Source of the DNA: BOG-938 sp035524315 | GTDB lineage: Bacteria > Pseudomonadota > Alphaproteobacteria > Caulobacterales > Caulobacteraceae | Direction of reading: 5' to 3' | Assembly (NCBI GenBank): GCA_035524315.1 | Contig: DATKPD010000067.1 | Coordinates: 1 to 64,000 of the forward strand | Length of the DNA stretch: 64,000 nt | Shown here: positions 46,044-54,371 of the stretch, piece after piece | How positions within the stretch are numbered: position 1 is the stretch's first letter | How the letters are laid out: every line of letters starts with the position of its first letter | Position numbers and translations under genes: made by a program | The notes under the pieces: model-generated | Told to the model about the DNA's origin: nothing | The model's input: only the letters and a program-made list of their open reading frames with translations | The model's database searches: none

Positions 46044-47660
46044 CTAGGGCGCGCGGGCGAGCGGCAGGCTTTGCGGGCAAAGGGCCAGCGGCCGCGTGCG
46101 GTGCGAGACCAGCAGAAGGCCCTGGCCGGTGCGGTCCAACCGCCGCGCCAAGGCGTCGACCACCGCCGCTTCGGTCGCCGCGTCCAGGCCCTCGGTCGGC
46201 TCGTCCAGCACCAGCCACGGCGCGGGGCTAAGATAGGCCCGGGCCAGCGCGAGGCGGCGACGCTCGCCGCCCGACAGGGTCTCGCCGCCATCGCCGATCC
46301 AGGTGTGCAGACCGTTGGCCATTCTTCGCACCCGCGCGTCCAACTGGGCGTCGCCCAGCGCGGCCCAAAGGGCCTCATCGTCGGCGTCCAGGGCCGCCAG
46401 TCTGAGGTTCTCGGCCACGGCGCCGGTGATCATCTGCGCATCCTGCGGGGCGTAGGCGAACAGGGCGCGCGCCCATCCGGTCGGGGCGGCCTCCAGCGGG
46501 CGATCAGCGATCGCCAGGCGGCCGGCCGGGGCGGGGCGCAGGCCGAGCAGGGCCTGCAGCGTGCGGGTCTTGCCGCAACCCGAAGGCCCGGTCAGCGCCA
46601 GCCGGCCGCCGGGCGCCAGCGAACACCCATCGATCCGCAGGACCGCATCCGGCGCGGGGGCTGGCTCGCGTGCGACGGGGCGTTCGATCAGGCTGTCCAG
46701 GCGTAGAAGCGCTTCTTCGTGCGATTGCGCCTGCTCGGCGGCGCGCAGCAGCCCTCCTGCCGCCTCGAAGCCGGCGAAGGCCGACAACAAGGCCAGCGCC
46801 GTCAGGGGCCGGGGCGCGTGAAGGGTCAGCGCGGCCACCACCGTCAGGGTCACGGCGGTCGGCGCCGCCTCCAGCAACCCCAGGCTCGCTTCGGCCCGCG
46901 CGCGCCGCAGCCCCGCCTGGCCAAGGGCTTGGTCGTGTTCCATCAAGGCGTCGACCGCCGCGCCGGCCAAGCCGAAGGCGCGCAGCTCGGCGGCCGCGCC
47001 GGCATAGGCGTTCAGTCCGGACTTGAGCCGTCCTGCGGCCTCCAGCACATCCTTGGCCGGGGCGCGGGTCCAGCGGGCGGCGAGCCAGCGGCCCAACGCC
47101 AGTTGCACGGCGAGGCCCGCCAGGAAGGCGGCGGTCGCCCAGACCGAGGCCAGCGCCACGCCAACCGCCGCCGCGCCCGCGCCGGCCAAGGCGCCCCACG
47201 GCGCGGACCTGCGGATGAAGGCGGTTTCCAGGGCGTCGACATCCTGCACCAGGCGCGCCGACGCTTCGCCCGACGCCAGGGCCAGCGAGCGCTCTGGCGG
47301 GGCTGCGGCCAGGCCCGCGAACAGGGCCGGGCGCAGCGCCGCCAGGGCGCGCAACGCGGCCTGGTGGCCGAACAGCCGCTCGCCATAGCGGCCGCCCGTC
47401 CGCGCGACGGCGAACAGGCGCATGCCCGCGCTGGGCAACAGATAGTTGAACGCCAGCACCGCCGAGGCGCCCGCCGCGCCGGCCAGGGCGGCGCCGGCCA
47501 GGAACCAGCCCGAAAGCCCCAGGAGCAGGGTGGCCCCCGCGGCGGCGGCGGCGGCGCAGGCCGCGGCAAGGCGCAGCGCGCCGCGTTGCTTCCGGGCCTC
47601 CAGGCCAAGAAAGGCCGCGACCGGCGAACGGCCCGGCGCGTTTGGCGCAGGTCCGGTCAT
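46044..47660 (-). CDS. cydC: Cytochrome bd assembly ABC transporter, subunit CydC
   Basis: 538-aa fused membrane/ATPase half-transporter. Six hydrophobic segments (about 25-310), then Walker A GPSGCGKT (near 366), signature LSGGERRRLALARA (near 465) and Walker B LVLDEPTEGLD (near 487). CydDC exports cysteine and glutathione, or handles haem, and is required for bd-oxidase assembly. ATG 47660 overlaps the cydD stop by 4 nt (ATGA). Confidence 0.92.
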   Translation of the reverse strand: MTGPAPNAPGRSPVAAFLGLEARKQRGALRLAAACAAAAAAGATLLLGLSGWFLAGAALAGAAGASAVLAFNYLLPSAGMRLFAVARTGGRYGERLFGHQAALRALAALRPALFAGLAAAPPERSLALASGEASARLVQDVDALETAFIRRSAPWGALAGAGAAAVGVALASVWATAAFLAGLAVQLALGRWLAARWTRAPAKDVLEAAGRLKSGLNAYAGAAAELRAFGLAGAAVDALMEHDQALGQAGLRRARAEASLGLLEAAPTAVTLTVVAALTLHAPRPLTALALLSAFAGFEAAGGLLRAAEQAQSHEEALLRLDSLIERPVAREPAPAPDAVLRIDGCSLAPGGRLALTGPSGCGKTRTLQALLGLRPAPAGRLAIADRPLEAAPTGWARALFAYAPQDAQMITGAVAENLRLAALDADDEALWAALGDAQLDARVRRMANGLHTWIGDGGETLSGGERRRLALARAYLSPAPWLVLDEPTEGLDAATEAAVVDALARRLDRTGQGLLLVSHRTRPLALCPQSLPLARAP

Positions 47661-49267
47661 GCGAGGCGCACCACGTGGTCGGCGGCGGCGGCCAGCGCCG
47701 GCGAGTGGGTCGCGGCGACGACCGTGCGCCCCGCGCTGACCTGACGCAGAAGGGCGATGATTTCGGCTTCGGCCTGGGGGTCGAGATCGGCGGTGGGCTC
47801 GTCGAGCAACAGCAGGGGCGCGGCCTTGAGCAGCGCGCGGGCCAGGGCCAGGCGCCGGCGTTCGCCGCCCGACAGCCCCGATCCGCGTTCGTTCAGCCGC
47901 AGCGCCTCGCCCTCCACGCGCCGGGCGAGCGCGGGGCCCAGCCCAACTCTGAGGGCCATGTCCTTGGCCGCGTCGTCGCTGACGCCCGGCGCGGCGGCCT
48001 TCAGATTGTCGAGCACCGTGCCCGGCAGGAACGCCGGCGCCTGCCCGGCCCAACTGACGGGGCAGGCCATAGCTGCACCCGGCGCAAGGCCGCCGATCTG
48101 GACTTCGCCGCCATCCAGAGCGACCAGACCCAGCAGCGCCGCCAGAAGGGAGGATTTGCCCGAGCCGGTCTCGCCGACCAACGCTGTGAGACGGCCGGCC
48201 GGGGCTTCGGCGTCGATCGGGCCGATCACCACATCGTCGAAACGCAGGGTCGCGCCGTGAAAGGTCACGGCGGGCGCGGCGGAGGCGGCCATGGCGTCGT
48301 CCGTCGGTGCGCGGTCTGGGATCGGCGGCGTCAAGCGCAGACGCGCGGCGGCGGCTTCGCCCATCTGCTTCTCATGATAGGCCCCGGCCAGGCGGCGCAT
48401 GGGCGCGTAGAACTCGGGCGCCAGGGCCAGGGCGAAGAAGGCGCGGGCAAAATCCAGTCGCTCGGGGACTCTGAACGGCAACAGATGCAGCAGGGAAAAT
48501 CCGCAGTAGACAGCGACCAGCGCCACCGACACGGCGGCGAAGAACTCCAGCGCGCCCGTCGAGATGAAGGCGATGCGCAGGACTCCCAAGGTCCTGGCGC
48601 TGACCTCGCGCGCGGCGATGGCGACGCGTTCGGTCTCGGCCGCCTCGGCCTGGAACGCCAGGATCACGGGCAGGGCGCGCACGCGATCGACGAACAGTCC
48701 CGACAATCGCGCCAGGGCGTCGAGCTGACGCCCAGCCGCGCCGGCCGCCGCGCCGCCCGCCATCGCCATCAAAGCCACAAAGGGGACCAGGGTGGCCAGC
48801 AGGATCGCGGCCGCCAACGGACTGGCGAGGGCCGCCAGCGCGGCGATGGCCAGCGGCGCCAGGCGCGCCTCCAGTTCGGCCGGACGAAAGCGCGCGAAGT
48901 AGCCATCCAGCGCCTCGACCGTTTCGACGGCAAGGGCGGCCGCCTCCCCTAGCGCGGCGTCGCCGCGCACGCGGGCGAGCGCCGCGGCGAGCACCTGGCG
49001 GCGAACCCTGGCCTTGACCTTGCGGGCGTGCGCCGCCGCCAGGCGCAGCATCAGCCACGCGATGGCCGCCCGGGCCATGAGGACCAGCGCCAGGATCGGC
49101 GCGGCCCAGGCGGTTCCCGTCAACACGCTGGTCAGCGCCGCGGCGAAGGCCCCCGCCGCGACAGCGTTGATCAAGGTCAAGGCGGAAAGGGCGCGATTGG
49201 GCGAACCTGCCTCAATGCCGATGGTCTTCAGCCAAAGGCGATCCGCGCGGGGGCTTGCGGAACTCAT
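47657..49267 (-). CDS. cydD: Cytochrome bd assembly ABC transporter, subunit CydD
   Basis: 536 aa; partner of CydC. Membrane domain (about 25-310), Walker A GETGSGKSS (near 363), signature LSGGERRRLALARA (near 460), Walker B LLLLDEPTADLD (near 478). It is divergent from cydA with about 80 bp between starts, so assembly factor and oxidase share a control region. No FixK-type palindrome is visible in that short gap. Confidence 0.92.
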   Translation of the reverse strand: MSSASPRADRLWLKTIGIEAGSPNRALSALTLINAVAAGAFAAALTSVLTGTAWAAPILALVLMARAAIAWLMLRLAAAHARKVKARVRRQVLAAALARVRGDAALGEAAALAVETVEALDGYFARFRPAELEARLAPLAIAALAALASPLAAAILLATLVPFVALMAMAGGAAAGAAGRQLDALARLSGLFVDRVRALPVILAFQAEAAETERVAIAAREVSARTLGVLRIAFISTGALEFFAAVSVALVAVYCGFSLLHLLPFRVPERLDFARAFFALALAPEFYAPMRRLAGAYHEKQMGEAAAARLRLTPPIPDRAPTDDAMAASAAPAVTFHGATLRFDDVVIGPIDAEAPAGRLTALVGETGSGKSSLLAALLGLVALDGGEVQIGGLAPGAAMACPVSWAGQAPAFLPGTVLDNLKAAAPGVSDDAAKDMALRVGLGPALARRVEGEALRLNERGSGLSGGERRRLALARALLKAAPLLLLDEPTADLDPQAEAEIIALLRQVSAGRTVVAATHSPALAAAADHVVRLA

Positions 49268-49348
49268 GGTCCAGTCACGTCGCGACTGTCCGTGTTCGTC
49301 CTGGCCGCCGCTGGACCGCTAACGGGGAAACACCGGGCCACCCTAGGG

Positions 49349-50926
49349 ATGCAATCAGCCGCCATGGACCCCACTGAACTTTCCCGCCTGCAGTTCGCGC
49401 TCACGGCGATGTACCACTTTCTGTTCGTCCCGTTGACGCTCGGGCTGTCGTTCTTGTTGGTCATCATGGAGAGCATCTATGTGCTCACCCGGCGGCCGAT
49501 CTGGCGCACGATCACGCGATTCTGGGCCACGATCTTCGGCATCAACTTCGTCCTGGGCGTGGCGACCGGCCTGACCATGGAGTTCGAGTTCGGGACCAAC
49601 TGGTCCTACTACTCAACCTACGTCGGGGACATCTTCGGCGCGCCGCTCGCCATCGAGGGGCTGATGGCTTTCTTCCTGGAGGCCACGTTCGTCGGACTGA
49701 TGTTCTTCGGCTGGGACCGACTGTCGAAAGTCGGCCACCTGACCGTCACCTTCATGGTGGCGCTGGGCTCGAACCTGTCCGCCCTGTGGATCTTGATCGC
49801 CAACGGCTGGATGCAGAACCCGGTCGGCGCGGCGTTCAACCCTGACACCATGCGCATGGAGGTGACGAACTTCGAAGCCGTGCTGTTCAACCCGGTCGCC
49901 CAGGCCAAGTTCGTCCATACGGTCAGCGCCGGTTACACCTGTGCATCGGTGTTCGTGCTGGGCGTCTCGGCGCTGATGATGCTGGGCGGCAAGTGGCCGC
50001 GCGTGGCCAAGCGCTCCTTCGCTGTGGCCGCGGCGTTCGGCCTGGCGTCCTCGCTGTCGGTCGTCGTGCTCGGAGACGAAAGCGGCTACACCCTGACGGA
50101 CAACCAGAAAATGAAGTTGGCCGCGCTCGAGGCCATGTGGAATACCGAGCCCGCGCCCGCCGGCCTGACCGCGTTCGGCCTGCCTGACATGAAGACCCGT
50201 ACGACCCACGCGGCGATCAAGATTCCCTATGTCCTGGGCCTGATCGCGACCCGCAGCCTGGATCGTCCGGTCGAAGGCATCTTGCCCCTCGTCGCCGACT
50301 CCGAGGCGCGCATCGCGCGCGGCGTGCAAGCCTATGACGCTCTGCAGCGCATCAAGGCCGACCCGGCCGACGCGCGCGCCCGGGCCGAGTTCGACCTGCA
50401 CCGCGCCGACCTGGGCTATGGCCTGCTGCTGAAGCGCTATGTCAGCGACCCGCGCACCGCCGATAAGGCGACCATAGACAAGGCCGCCTGGGACACCGTG
50501 CCCGATGTGCCCCTGCTGTTCTGGGTGTTCCGGATCATGGCGGCGATCGGCTTCGTGCAGATCGCGGTGTTCGCCGCCGCGTTCCTGATGGCCTCGCTGA
50601 ACCGGATAAACGCCAAATGGCTGCTCTACGCGGCGGTCGCCATCATCCCGCTGCCCTGGATCAGTTGCGAAGCCGGCTGGGTGCTGGCCGAGATCGGGCG
50701 CCAGCCGTGGTCCGTGGACGGTGTGTTGCCAACCTTCCTCAGCGCCTCCAGCCTGACCGCCGCGCAGGTGCTCACCACTATCGTCGGCTTCACCGTGCTT
50801 TACGGAACGCTGGCGGTGATCGAGGTCGGCCTGATCGTCCGCACGATCCGCCGCGGCCCCTACGACCATCACGAAGATCCCGTCGATGCTCGCGGCAAGG
50901 CGAGCGTCCTGGCCGCCGCCGAATAG
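49349..50926 (+). CDS. cydA: Cytochrome bd ubiquinol oxidase subunit I
   Basis: 525-aa quinol oxidase subunit binding haems b558, b595 and d. ELSRLQFALTAMYHFLFVPLTLG carries the haem ligand His near residue 24; KFVHTVSAGY gives the b558 ligand His; the GRQPW motif near 453 is invariant. The total length and the segment up to KRYVSDPRTADKATID indicate the long Q-loop form seen in E. coli. ATG 49349 or 49364 (MDPTEL) could be the start. Confidence 0.95.
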   Translation: MQSAAMDPTELSRLQFALTAMYHFLFVPLTLGLSFLLVIMESIYVLTRRPIWRTITRFWATIFGINFVLGVATGLTMEFEFGTNWSYYSTYVGDIFGAPLAIEGLMAFFLEATFVGLMFFGWDRLSKVGHLTVTFMVALGSNLSALWILIANGWMQNPVGAAFNPDTMRMEVTNFEAVLFNPVAQAKFVHTVSAGYTCASVFVLGVSALMMLGGKWPRVAKRSFAVAAAFGLASSLSVVVLGDESGYTLTDNQKMKLAALEAMWNTEPAPAGLTAFGLPDMKTRTTHAAIKIPYVLGLIATRSLDRPVEGILPLVADSEARIARGVQAYDALQRIKADPADARARAEFDLHRADLGYGLLLKRYVSDPRTADKATIDKAAWDTVPDVPLLFWVFRIMAAIGFVQIAVFAAAFLMASLNRINAKWLLYAAVAIIPLPWISCEAGWVLAEIGRQPWSVDGVLPTFLSASSLTAAQVLTTIVGFTVLYGTLAVIEVGLIVRTIRRGPYDHHEDPVDARGKASVLAAAE

Positions 50927-50938
50927 GACACAGAACCC

Positions 50939-52087
50939 ATGGCCATTCCGCTCGACTATCCGACCCTGCGCGTCATCTGGTGGGCCCTGCTGGGCGTGCT
51001 TTTGATCGGTTTCGCCCTGACCGACGGCTTCGACCTCGGCACGGCGGCGCTGCTGCCTTTCGTCGCCCACGACGATCGCCAGCGGCGCATGGTGATCAAC
51101 ACCATCGGGCCGACGTGGGAAGGCAACCAGGTGTGGTTCATCCTGGGCGGCGGCGCGATCTTCGCGGCGTGGCCGTTCGTCTACGCGGTCAGTTTCTCCG
51201 GCTTCTACTTGGCCATGTTCGCGGTGCTCGCCTCGCTCATCCTGCGGCCGGTCGGCTTCAAGTATCGGTCCAAGCGGCCGGGAAAAATCTGGCGCGCGGC
51301 ATGGGACTGGGCGCTGTTCGTGGGCGGTTTCGCCCCGGCCCTGGTGTTCGGGGTCGCCGTCGGCAACGTGCTGCAGGGCGCGCCCTTCCGGCTCGATAGC
51401 GATCTGCGCGCGACCTATCTCGGCGCCTTCCTGGGCCTGTTCACGCCCTTTACCCTGGTGTGCGGCCTGCTATCGACGGCCATGCTGGTGACGCACGGCG
51501 CGGCGTGGCTGACGATAAAGGCCGAGATGGGACCGGTGCGCGACCGGGCGCGGGCGATCGGTCAGAGCGCGGCGATCGCTTCGATCGTGCTGTTCGCGCT
51601 CGGTTACCTGTTCGTCGCCTTCGGGAGCCTTGGCTACCACCTCGTCCAATCGTCCGATCCGGCTGGTCCGTCCAACCCCCTGCGGTCGATGGCCGTTGCC
51701 CAGCCTGGCGCCTGGCTCGCTAACTTCCATGCGCATGGCTGGATGTGGCTGGCGCCCGCGCTCGGCTTCGGCGGCGCGATCCTGGCTTTCCTGGGCATCC
51801 GCGGCGGCCGCGAGGTCCCCGCGTTCGCAGGTTCGTCGCTGGCGGCCACCGGCATCATCGCCACGGTCGGGCTGTCGATGTTTCCCTTCATTCTGCCCAG
51901 CAGCATCGATCCCCGGTCGAGCCTGACAGTGTGGAATGCGTCGTCCAGTCACTTCACCCTGTTCCTGATGCTGTTGGTCACGCTGGTGTTCCTGCCGATC
52001 GTGCTGGCCTACACGGCGTGGGCGTTCAAGGTCATGTGGGGCCGGTCGACCACCGCCGCCCTCGCGACCAATCCCGATCTCTACTGA
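50939..52087 (+). CDS. cydB: Cytochrome bd ubiquinol oxidase subunit II
   Basis: 382-aa integral membrane partner of CydA with about eight hydrophobic segments. WWALLGVLLIGFALTDGFDLG at the N-terminus and NTIGPTWEGNQVWFILGGGAIFAAWP near 48-75 are CydB signatures. Starts 12 bp after cydA; followed by cydX. Confidence 0.95.
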   Translation: MAIPLDYPTLRVIWWALLGVLLIGFALTDGFDLGTAALLPFVAHDDRQRRMVINTIGPTWEGNQVWFILGGGAIFAAWPFVYAVSFSGFYLAMFAVLASLILRPVGFKYRSKRPGKIWRAAWDWALFVGGFAPALVFGVAVGNVLQGAPFRLDSDLRATYLGAFLGLFTPFTLVCGLLSTAMLVTHGAAWLTIKAEMGPVRDRARAIGQSAAIASIVLFALGYLFVAFGSLGYHLVQSSDPAGPSNPLRSMAVAQPGAWLANFHAHGWMWLAPALGFGGAILAFLGIRGGREVPAFAGSSLAATGIIATVGLSMFPFILPSSIDPRSSLTVWNASSSHFTLFLMLLVTLVFLPIVLAYTAWAFKVMWGRSTTAALATNPDLY

Positions 52088-52104
52088 GCCTGAGGAGGCC
52101 TGAC

Positions 52105-52218
52105 ATGTGGTACTTCACCTGGGTGCTCGGCCTCGGCCTGGCGGTCGCGTTCGGCGTGCTCAACGGCGTGTGGCACGAGCTTCGCCACAGCGACCAAGGC
52201 GACGCTGGCCAGGACTAA
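52105..52218 (+). CDS. cydX: Cytochrome bd small subunit CydX
   Basis: 37-aa single-membrane-span peptide starting MWYFTWVLG, the diagnostic CydX N-terminus, with WHELRH after the helix. GAGGAGG lies 7 nt upstream. CydX stabilises the haem b595/d site of the bd oxidase. It is directly downstream of cydB, before a strong terminator. Easily missed because of its size. Confidence 0.92.
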   Translation: MWYFTWVLGLGLAVAFGVLNGVWHELRHSDQGDAGQD

Positions 52219-52239
52219 AGGCGCGATCAGGACAGAAAG

Positions 52240-52271
52240 CGCCCGGCCGATGCAAGCGGCCGGGCGTTTTT
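52240..52271 (+). terminator. Rho-independent terminator of cydABX
   Basis: Perfect 10-bp stem CGCCCGGCCG (52240-52249) / CGGCCGGGCG (52257-52266), 7-nt loop, then TTTTT. It lies 21 bp after the cydX stop. Confidence 0.9.
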
Positions 52272-52316
52272 CGTTGGGCCTATTCGCCGATGGCGATCGC
52301 CCGCGAACTTTCGGGC

Positions 52317-52559
52317 TTAGGGCGCGCTGACCGACGCCAGCACATCGCCCGGCTCCAGGACGGCGCCTGGTGATTGTCTGCGCTGAAGCAGGCCCGCGAT
52401 CGGCGCCAGGATTTCGTGGCGGGCGTCCTGGATGATCACCAGAGCCACCGGTTGGCCGGCGTGGACCGGTTCGAGGTTGGCGACGCACCAGTGATCAAGG
52501 ATCGCCTGCTGGGTCATGCCGTTGGTCCACAACGCGTCGTCGATGCGGATGTCGCTCAT
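52317..52559 (-). CDS. Biotin/lipoyl-like domain protein lacking the modified lysine
   Basis: 80-aa single domain resembling a lipoyl/biotinyl barrel: ALWTNGM start, WCVANLEPVHAGQPVALV, then HEILAPIAGLL and GAVLEPGDVLASV. In true carrier domains the exposed beta-turn before the APxxG strand has a Lys; here it is QDARH, so no attachment residue is present. A non-modified structural or regulatory role is likely. It lies 14 bp downstream of uspA on the same strand. Confidence 0.68.
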   Translation of the reverse strand: MSDIRIDDALWTNGMTQQAILDHWCVANLEPVHAGQPVALVIIQDARHEILAPIAGLLQRRQSPGAVLEPGDVLASVSAP

Positions 52560-52573
52560 GGTGATGATTCCGT

Positions 52574-53389
52574 TCAGTGGCTAAACAGGACGTACTTGGA
52601 GCAGCGATCGAGCAGGTCCTGGGTCACGCCGCCCAGAGCCCATTCGCGCAGGCGGACATGTCCATAGGCGCCGGCCACGATGAGGTCGGCGTTGAACCTG
52701 TGAGCGGCGTCGATCAGTTTGGAACTGGCTTCCCCATGCCCGCTGGGGATGAGATCGCGCACCACCCGCACGTCATGAAGGGTCAGTCGCCGGACCACGT
52801 CCTTGAGCTCCGCCTCGACCTGGTCGCGGGCGTCGGCGGAACATACGGCGGACAACATCACATGGTCGGCGCGCTTGAGAAACGGCAATGCGTCGCTCAA
52901 GGCGCGGCGCGCCTCGCGGCCGTCGCGCCAGGCGAACAGGACGCGCTTGCCGGTGAGCGGCGGACCCTCTTCGGGCGCGACCAGAACCGGCGCGCCGGCG
53001 CGCAACACCAGGTCGCCCACCGCGCAGAAGTTGCCGCGCCCGGCTGAGGCGCCCGTTCTGTGCGCGACCACCAGGTCCGCCCCGCGGGCGCAGGCGACCA
53101 CGGCGTCCACCGGGTCGGTCGATTGATAGAGCCAGCTCGCGTCGGCGCCCAGGCTGGCGGTCGCGCTCCGAAACCGCTGCTCCGCCGACGCGGCGTCGTC
53201 CTTGATCTGGTCTCTCAGGGCCTGGATCAGCGTCCCTTCGGCGTAGCCGTAGAGCGCAGGATCGATCGCCTCGGCGCCCAGGCCGGTGATGTGGGCCGAG
53301 AACATCTTGGCCACCTCGATCGCCACCTCCAAGGCGCGGCCCGAGCCCCAGTCAGGCTCCACGTGGGTCAGGACGGTCTTGATCGACAT
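52574..53389 (-). CDS. Tandem universal stress protein (UspA family)
   Basis: 271 aa with two Usp domains (about 1-140 and 145-271). The second carries the ATP-loop GAYGHVRLREWALGGVTQDLL (near 243-263); in the first the corresponding loop is divergent. Tandem Usp genes are typical of oxygen-limitation regulons in alphaproteobacteria. A FixK-type palindrome lies 52-65 bp upstream. Confidence 0.88.
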   Translation of the reverse strand: MSIKTVLTHVEPDWGSGRALEVAIEVAKMFSAHITGLGAEAIDPALYGYAEGTLIQALRDQIKDDAASAEQRFRSATASLGADASWLYQSTDPVDAVVACARGADLVVAHRTGASAGRGNFCAVGDLVLRAGAPVLVAPEEGPPLTGKRVLFAWRDGREARRALSDALPFLKRADHVMLSAVCSADARDQVEAELKDVVRRLTLHDVRVVRDLIPSGHGEASSKLIDAAHRFNADLIVAGAYGHVRLREWALGGVTQDLLDRCSKYVLFSH

Positions 53390-53440
53390 GGCGGCCTCCG
53401 CGGCGAGAGAACCACTATGGGCCGGTTGGCGAGGGCTGCT

Positions 53441-53454
53441 GTGATCGGCGTCAA
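53441..53454. promoter_or_regulatory. FixK/FNR-type box upstream of uspA
   Basis: GTGATCGGCGTCAA, one mismatch from TTGAT-N4-GTCAA. Its centre is 58 bp upstream of the uspA start. A CATAGT element on the minus strand (53413-53418) stands at the spacing expected for a -10 of a promoter activated from about -41. Confidence 0.6.
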
Positions 53455-53493
53455 TGACTCACGATCGCCGTCGGCTTTTGGGCGGTGCAAAGT

Positions 53494-53507
53494 TTGCGTC
53501 AGGTCAA
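53494..53507. promoter_or_regulatory. FixK-type box upstream of the 55-aa membrane protein gene
   Basis: TTGCGTCAGGTCAA fits TTG(A/C)-N6-(T/G)CAA. Centre 62 bp upstream of ATG 53563. Together with the box at 53441 it gives a back-to-back pair in one 173-bp divergent gap. Confidence 0.55.
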
Positions 53508-53562
53508 TGCCGGGCGGGCGTGCGCGGAGACTATGGGCGGGCTACAACAGAAAGGCGCCGCC

Positions 53563-53730
53563 ATGACCCCGTTCCTTTACCTGGTTATCGCCGTATTTGT
53601 CGCCTTCATGGCGACCTTGGGAACCATCGCTGTCTGGTCTTCGCGGCCAAACAGCAAAGCCGCCGCCACGGCCACGTCCGCGCGACGCGCCTCACGCGGC
53701 GCGCCCGCCCGCGCCAACAGCGCCCACTAG
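53563..53730 (+). CDS. Small single-TM protein of unknown function
   Basis: 55 aa: one hydrophobic helix (about residues 4-25) followed by a Ser/Ala/Arg-rich basic tail. It recalls small accessory peptides of membrane complexes but no family is recognised. The ATG at 53563 has AAAGG about 9 nt upstream, and a FixK-type box precedes it, placing it in the putative oxygen-limitation regulon. Confidence 0.55.
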   Translation: MTPFLYLVIAVFVAFMATLGTIAVWSSRPNSKAAATATSARRASRGAPARANSAH

Positions 53731-53747
53731 CAAAGGTGCGTCGTGAC

Positions 53748-53768
53748 GCCGGCCATGGTCCGGCCGGC
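53748..53768. terminator. Hairpin between convergent genes
   Basis: GCCGGCC (53748-53754) pairs with GGCCGGC (53762-53768) with a 7-nt loop. It fills the gap between the 55-aa ORF and the receiver gene. There is no T-run, so terminator function is uncertain. Confidence 0.4.
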
Positions 53769-53770
53769 GA

Positions 53771-54163
53771 TTACGGCTGCGTCAGGAGGGCGCCGATGCG
53801 CCGGTTCAGCACATCGTTGAGGAGGGGCTTTTCGACAATGACGGCGCGCATCTGTTCGGCCGCCAGGCGGCATTTGCGGTCGGGATGGCTCGTGATCAGG
53901 ATCAGCGGCGCTTCGACGCCTTGCTGGCGCAGGCGCTTGGCCAAAGCCAGTCCGTCCATGTCGCCTAGGCGATAGTCGATCACCAAGCACTGCGGCGTCG
54001 CCTCATTCGCCGCCTCGAGCGCGGAGTCGACATCGCCGCAGACGCGCGCGTCGTAGCCGTCGGATCCGAGCGAATAGGCCAAGGCCGCGAGCAGGTCCAG
54101 GTCGTCGTCGACAACCAGGACAAGGGGCTTGCGGGGCAGCGTGGGGGCAGGAGCGAGCGTCAT
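53771..54163 (-). CDS. Single-domain response regulator (FixJ-type receiver)
   Basis: 130-aa receiver: VVDDDLDLL acidic pocket, phospho-Asp in VIDYRLG (near 63), ITSH, and VEKPL with the conserved Lys (near 112). No output domain. It is divergent from fixK with 208 bp between starts, so it may modulate the kinase that controls fixK; no kinase gene is in the window. Confidence 0.85.
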   Translation of the reverse strand: MTLAPAPTLPRKPLVLVVDDDLDLLAALAYSLGSDGYDARVCGDVDSALEAANEATPQCLVIDYRLGDMDGLALAKRLRQQGVEAPLILITSHPDRKCRLAAEQMRAVIVEKPLLNDVLNRRIGALLTQP

Positions 54164-54196
54164 GAGGCCACGCTAGCCGCGCGAAGACCGCGCACC

Positions 54197-54236
54197 TTGA
54201 CTTCACGCAATTCGCCGCCGGCTCGATCGATATAAT
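54197..54236 (+). promoter_or_regulatory. FixK-type box and -10 element of fixK
   Basis: TTGACTTCACGCAA (54197-54210) fits TTGA-N6-GCAA. TATAAT at 54231-54236 puts the box centre at about -40 relative to the predicted start site, the class II activator position. This implies autoregulation of fixK. Confidence 0.6.
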
Positions 54237-54268
54237 GGGTGCGCAGGGTCCGCCACGCGCTGAGGGCT

Positions 54269-54296
54269 TCTCCTTACGGGCTGACCCGTAAGGAGA
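54269..54296. other. Perfect 12-bp stem-loop in the fixK leader
   Basis: A 12-bp perfect inverted repeat (TCTCCTTACGGG and its complement) with loop CTGA. It lies about 30 nt after the predicted transcription start and 75 nt before the fixK ATG. No T-run follows. It could stabilise the mRNA or be a protein-binding site. Confidence 0.6.
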
Positions 54297-54371
54297 GGAC
54301 CTGAATTTCGGCCGCGCGCCGCGCGCCCTATGCCTGCGTCATCGCATTCTTCTCATTGAGGACCGACGACC

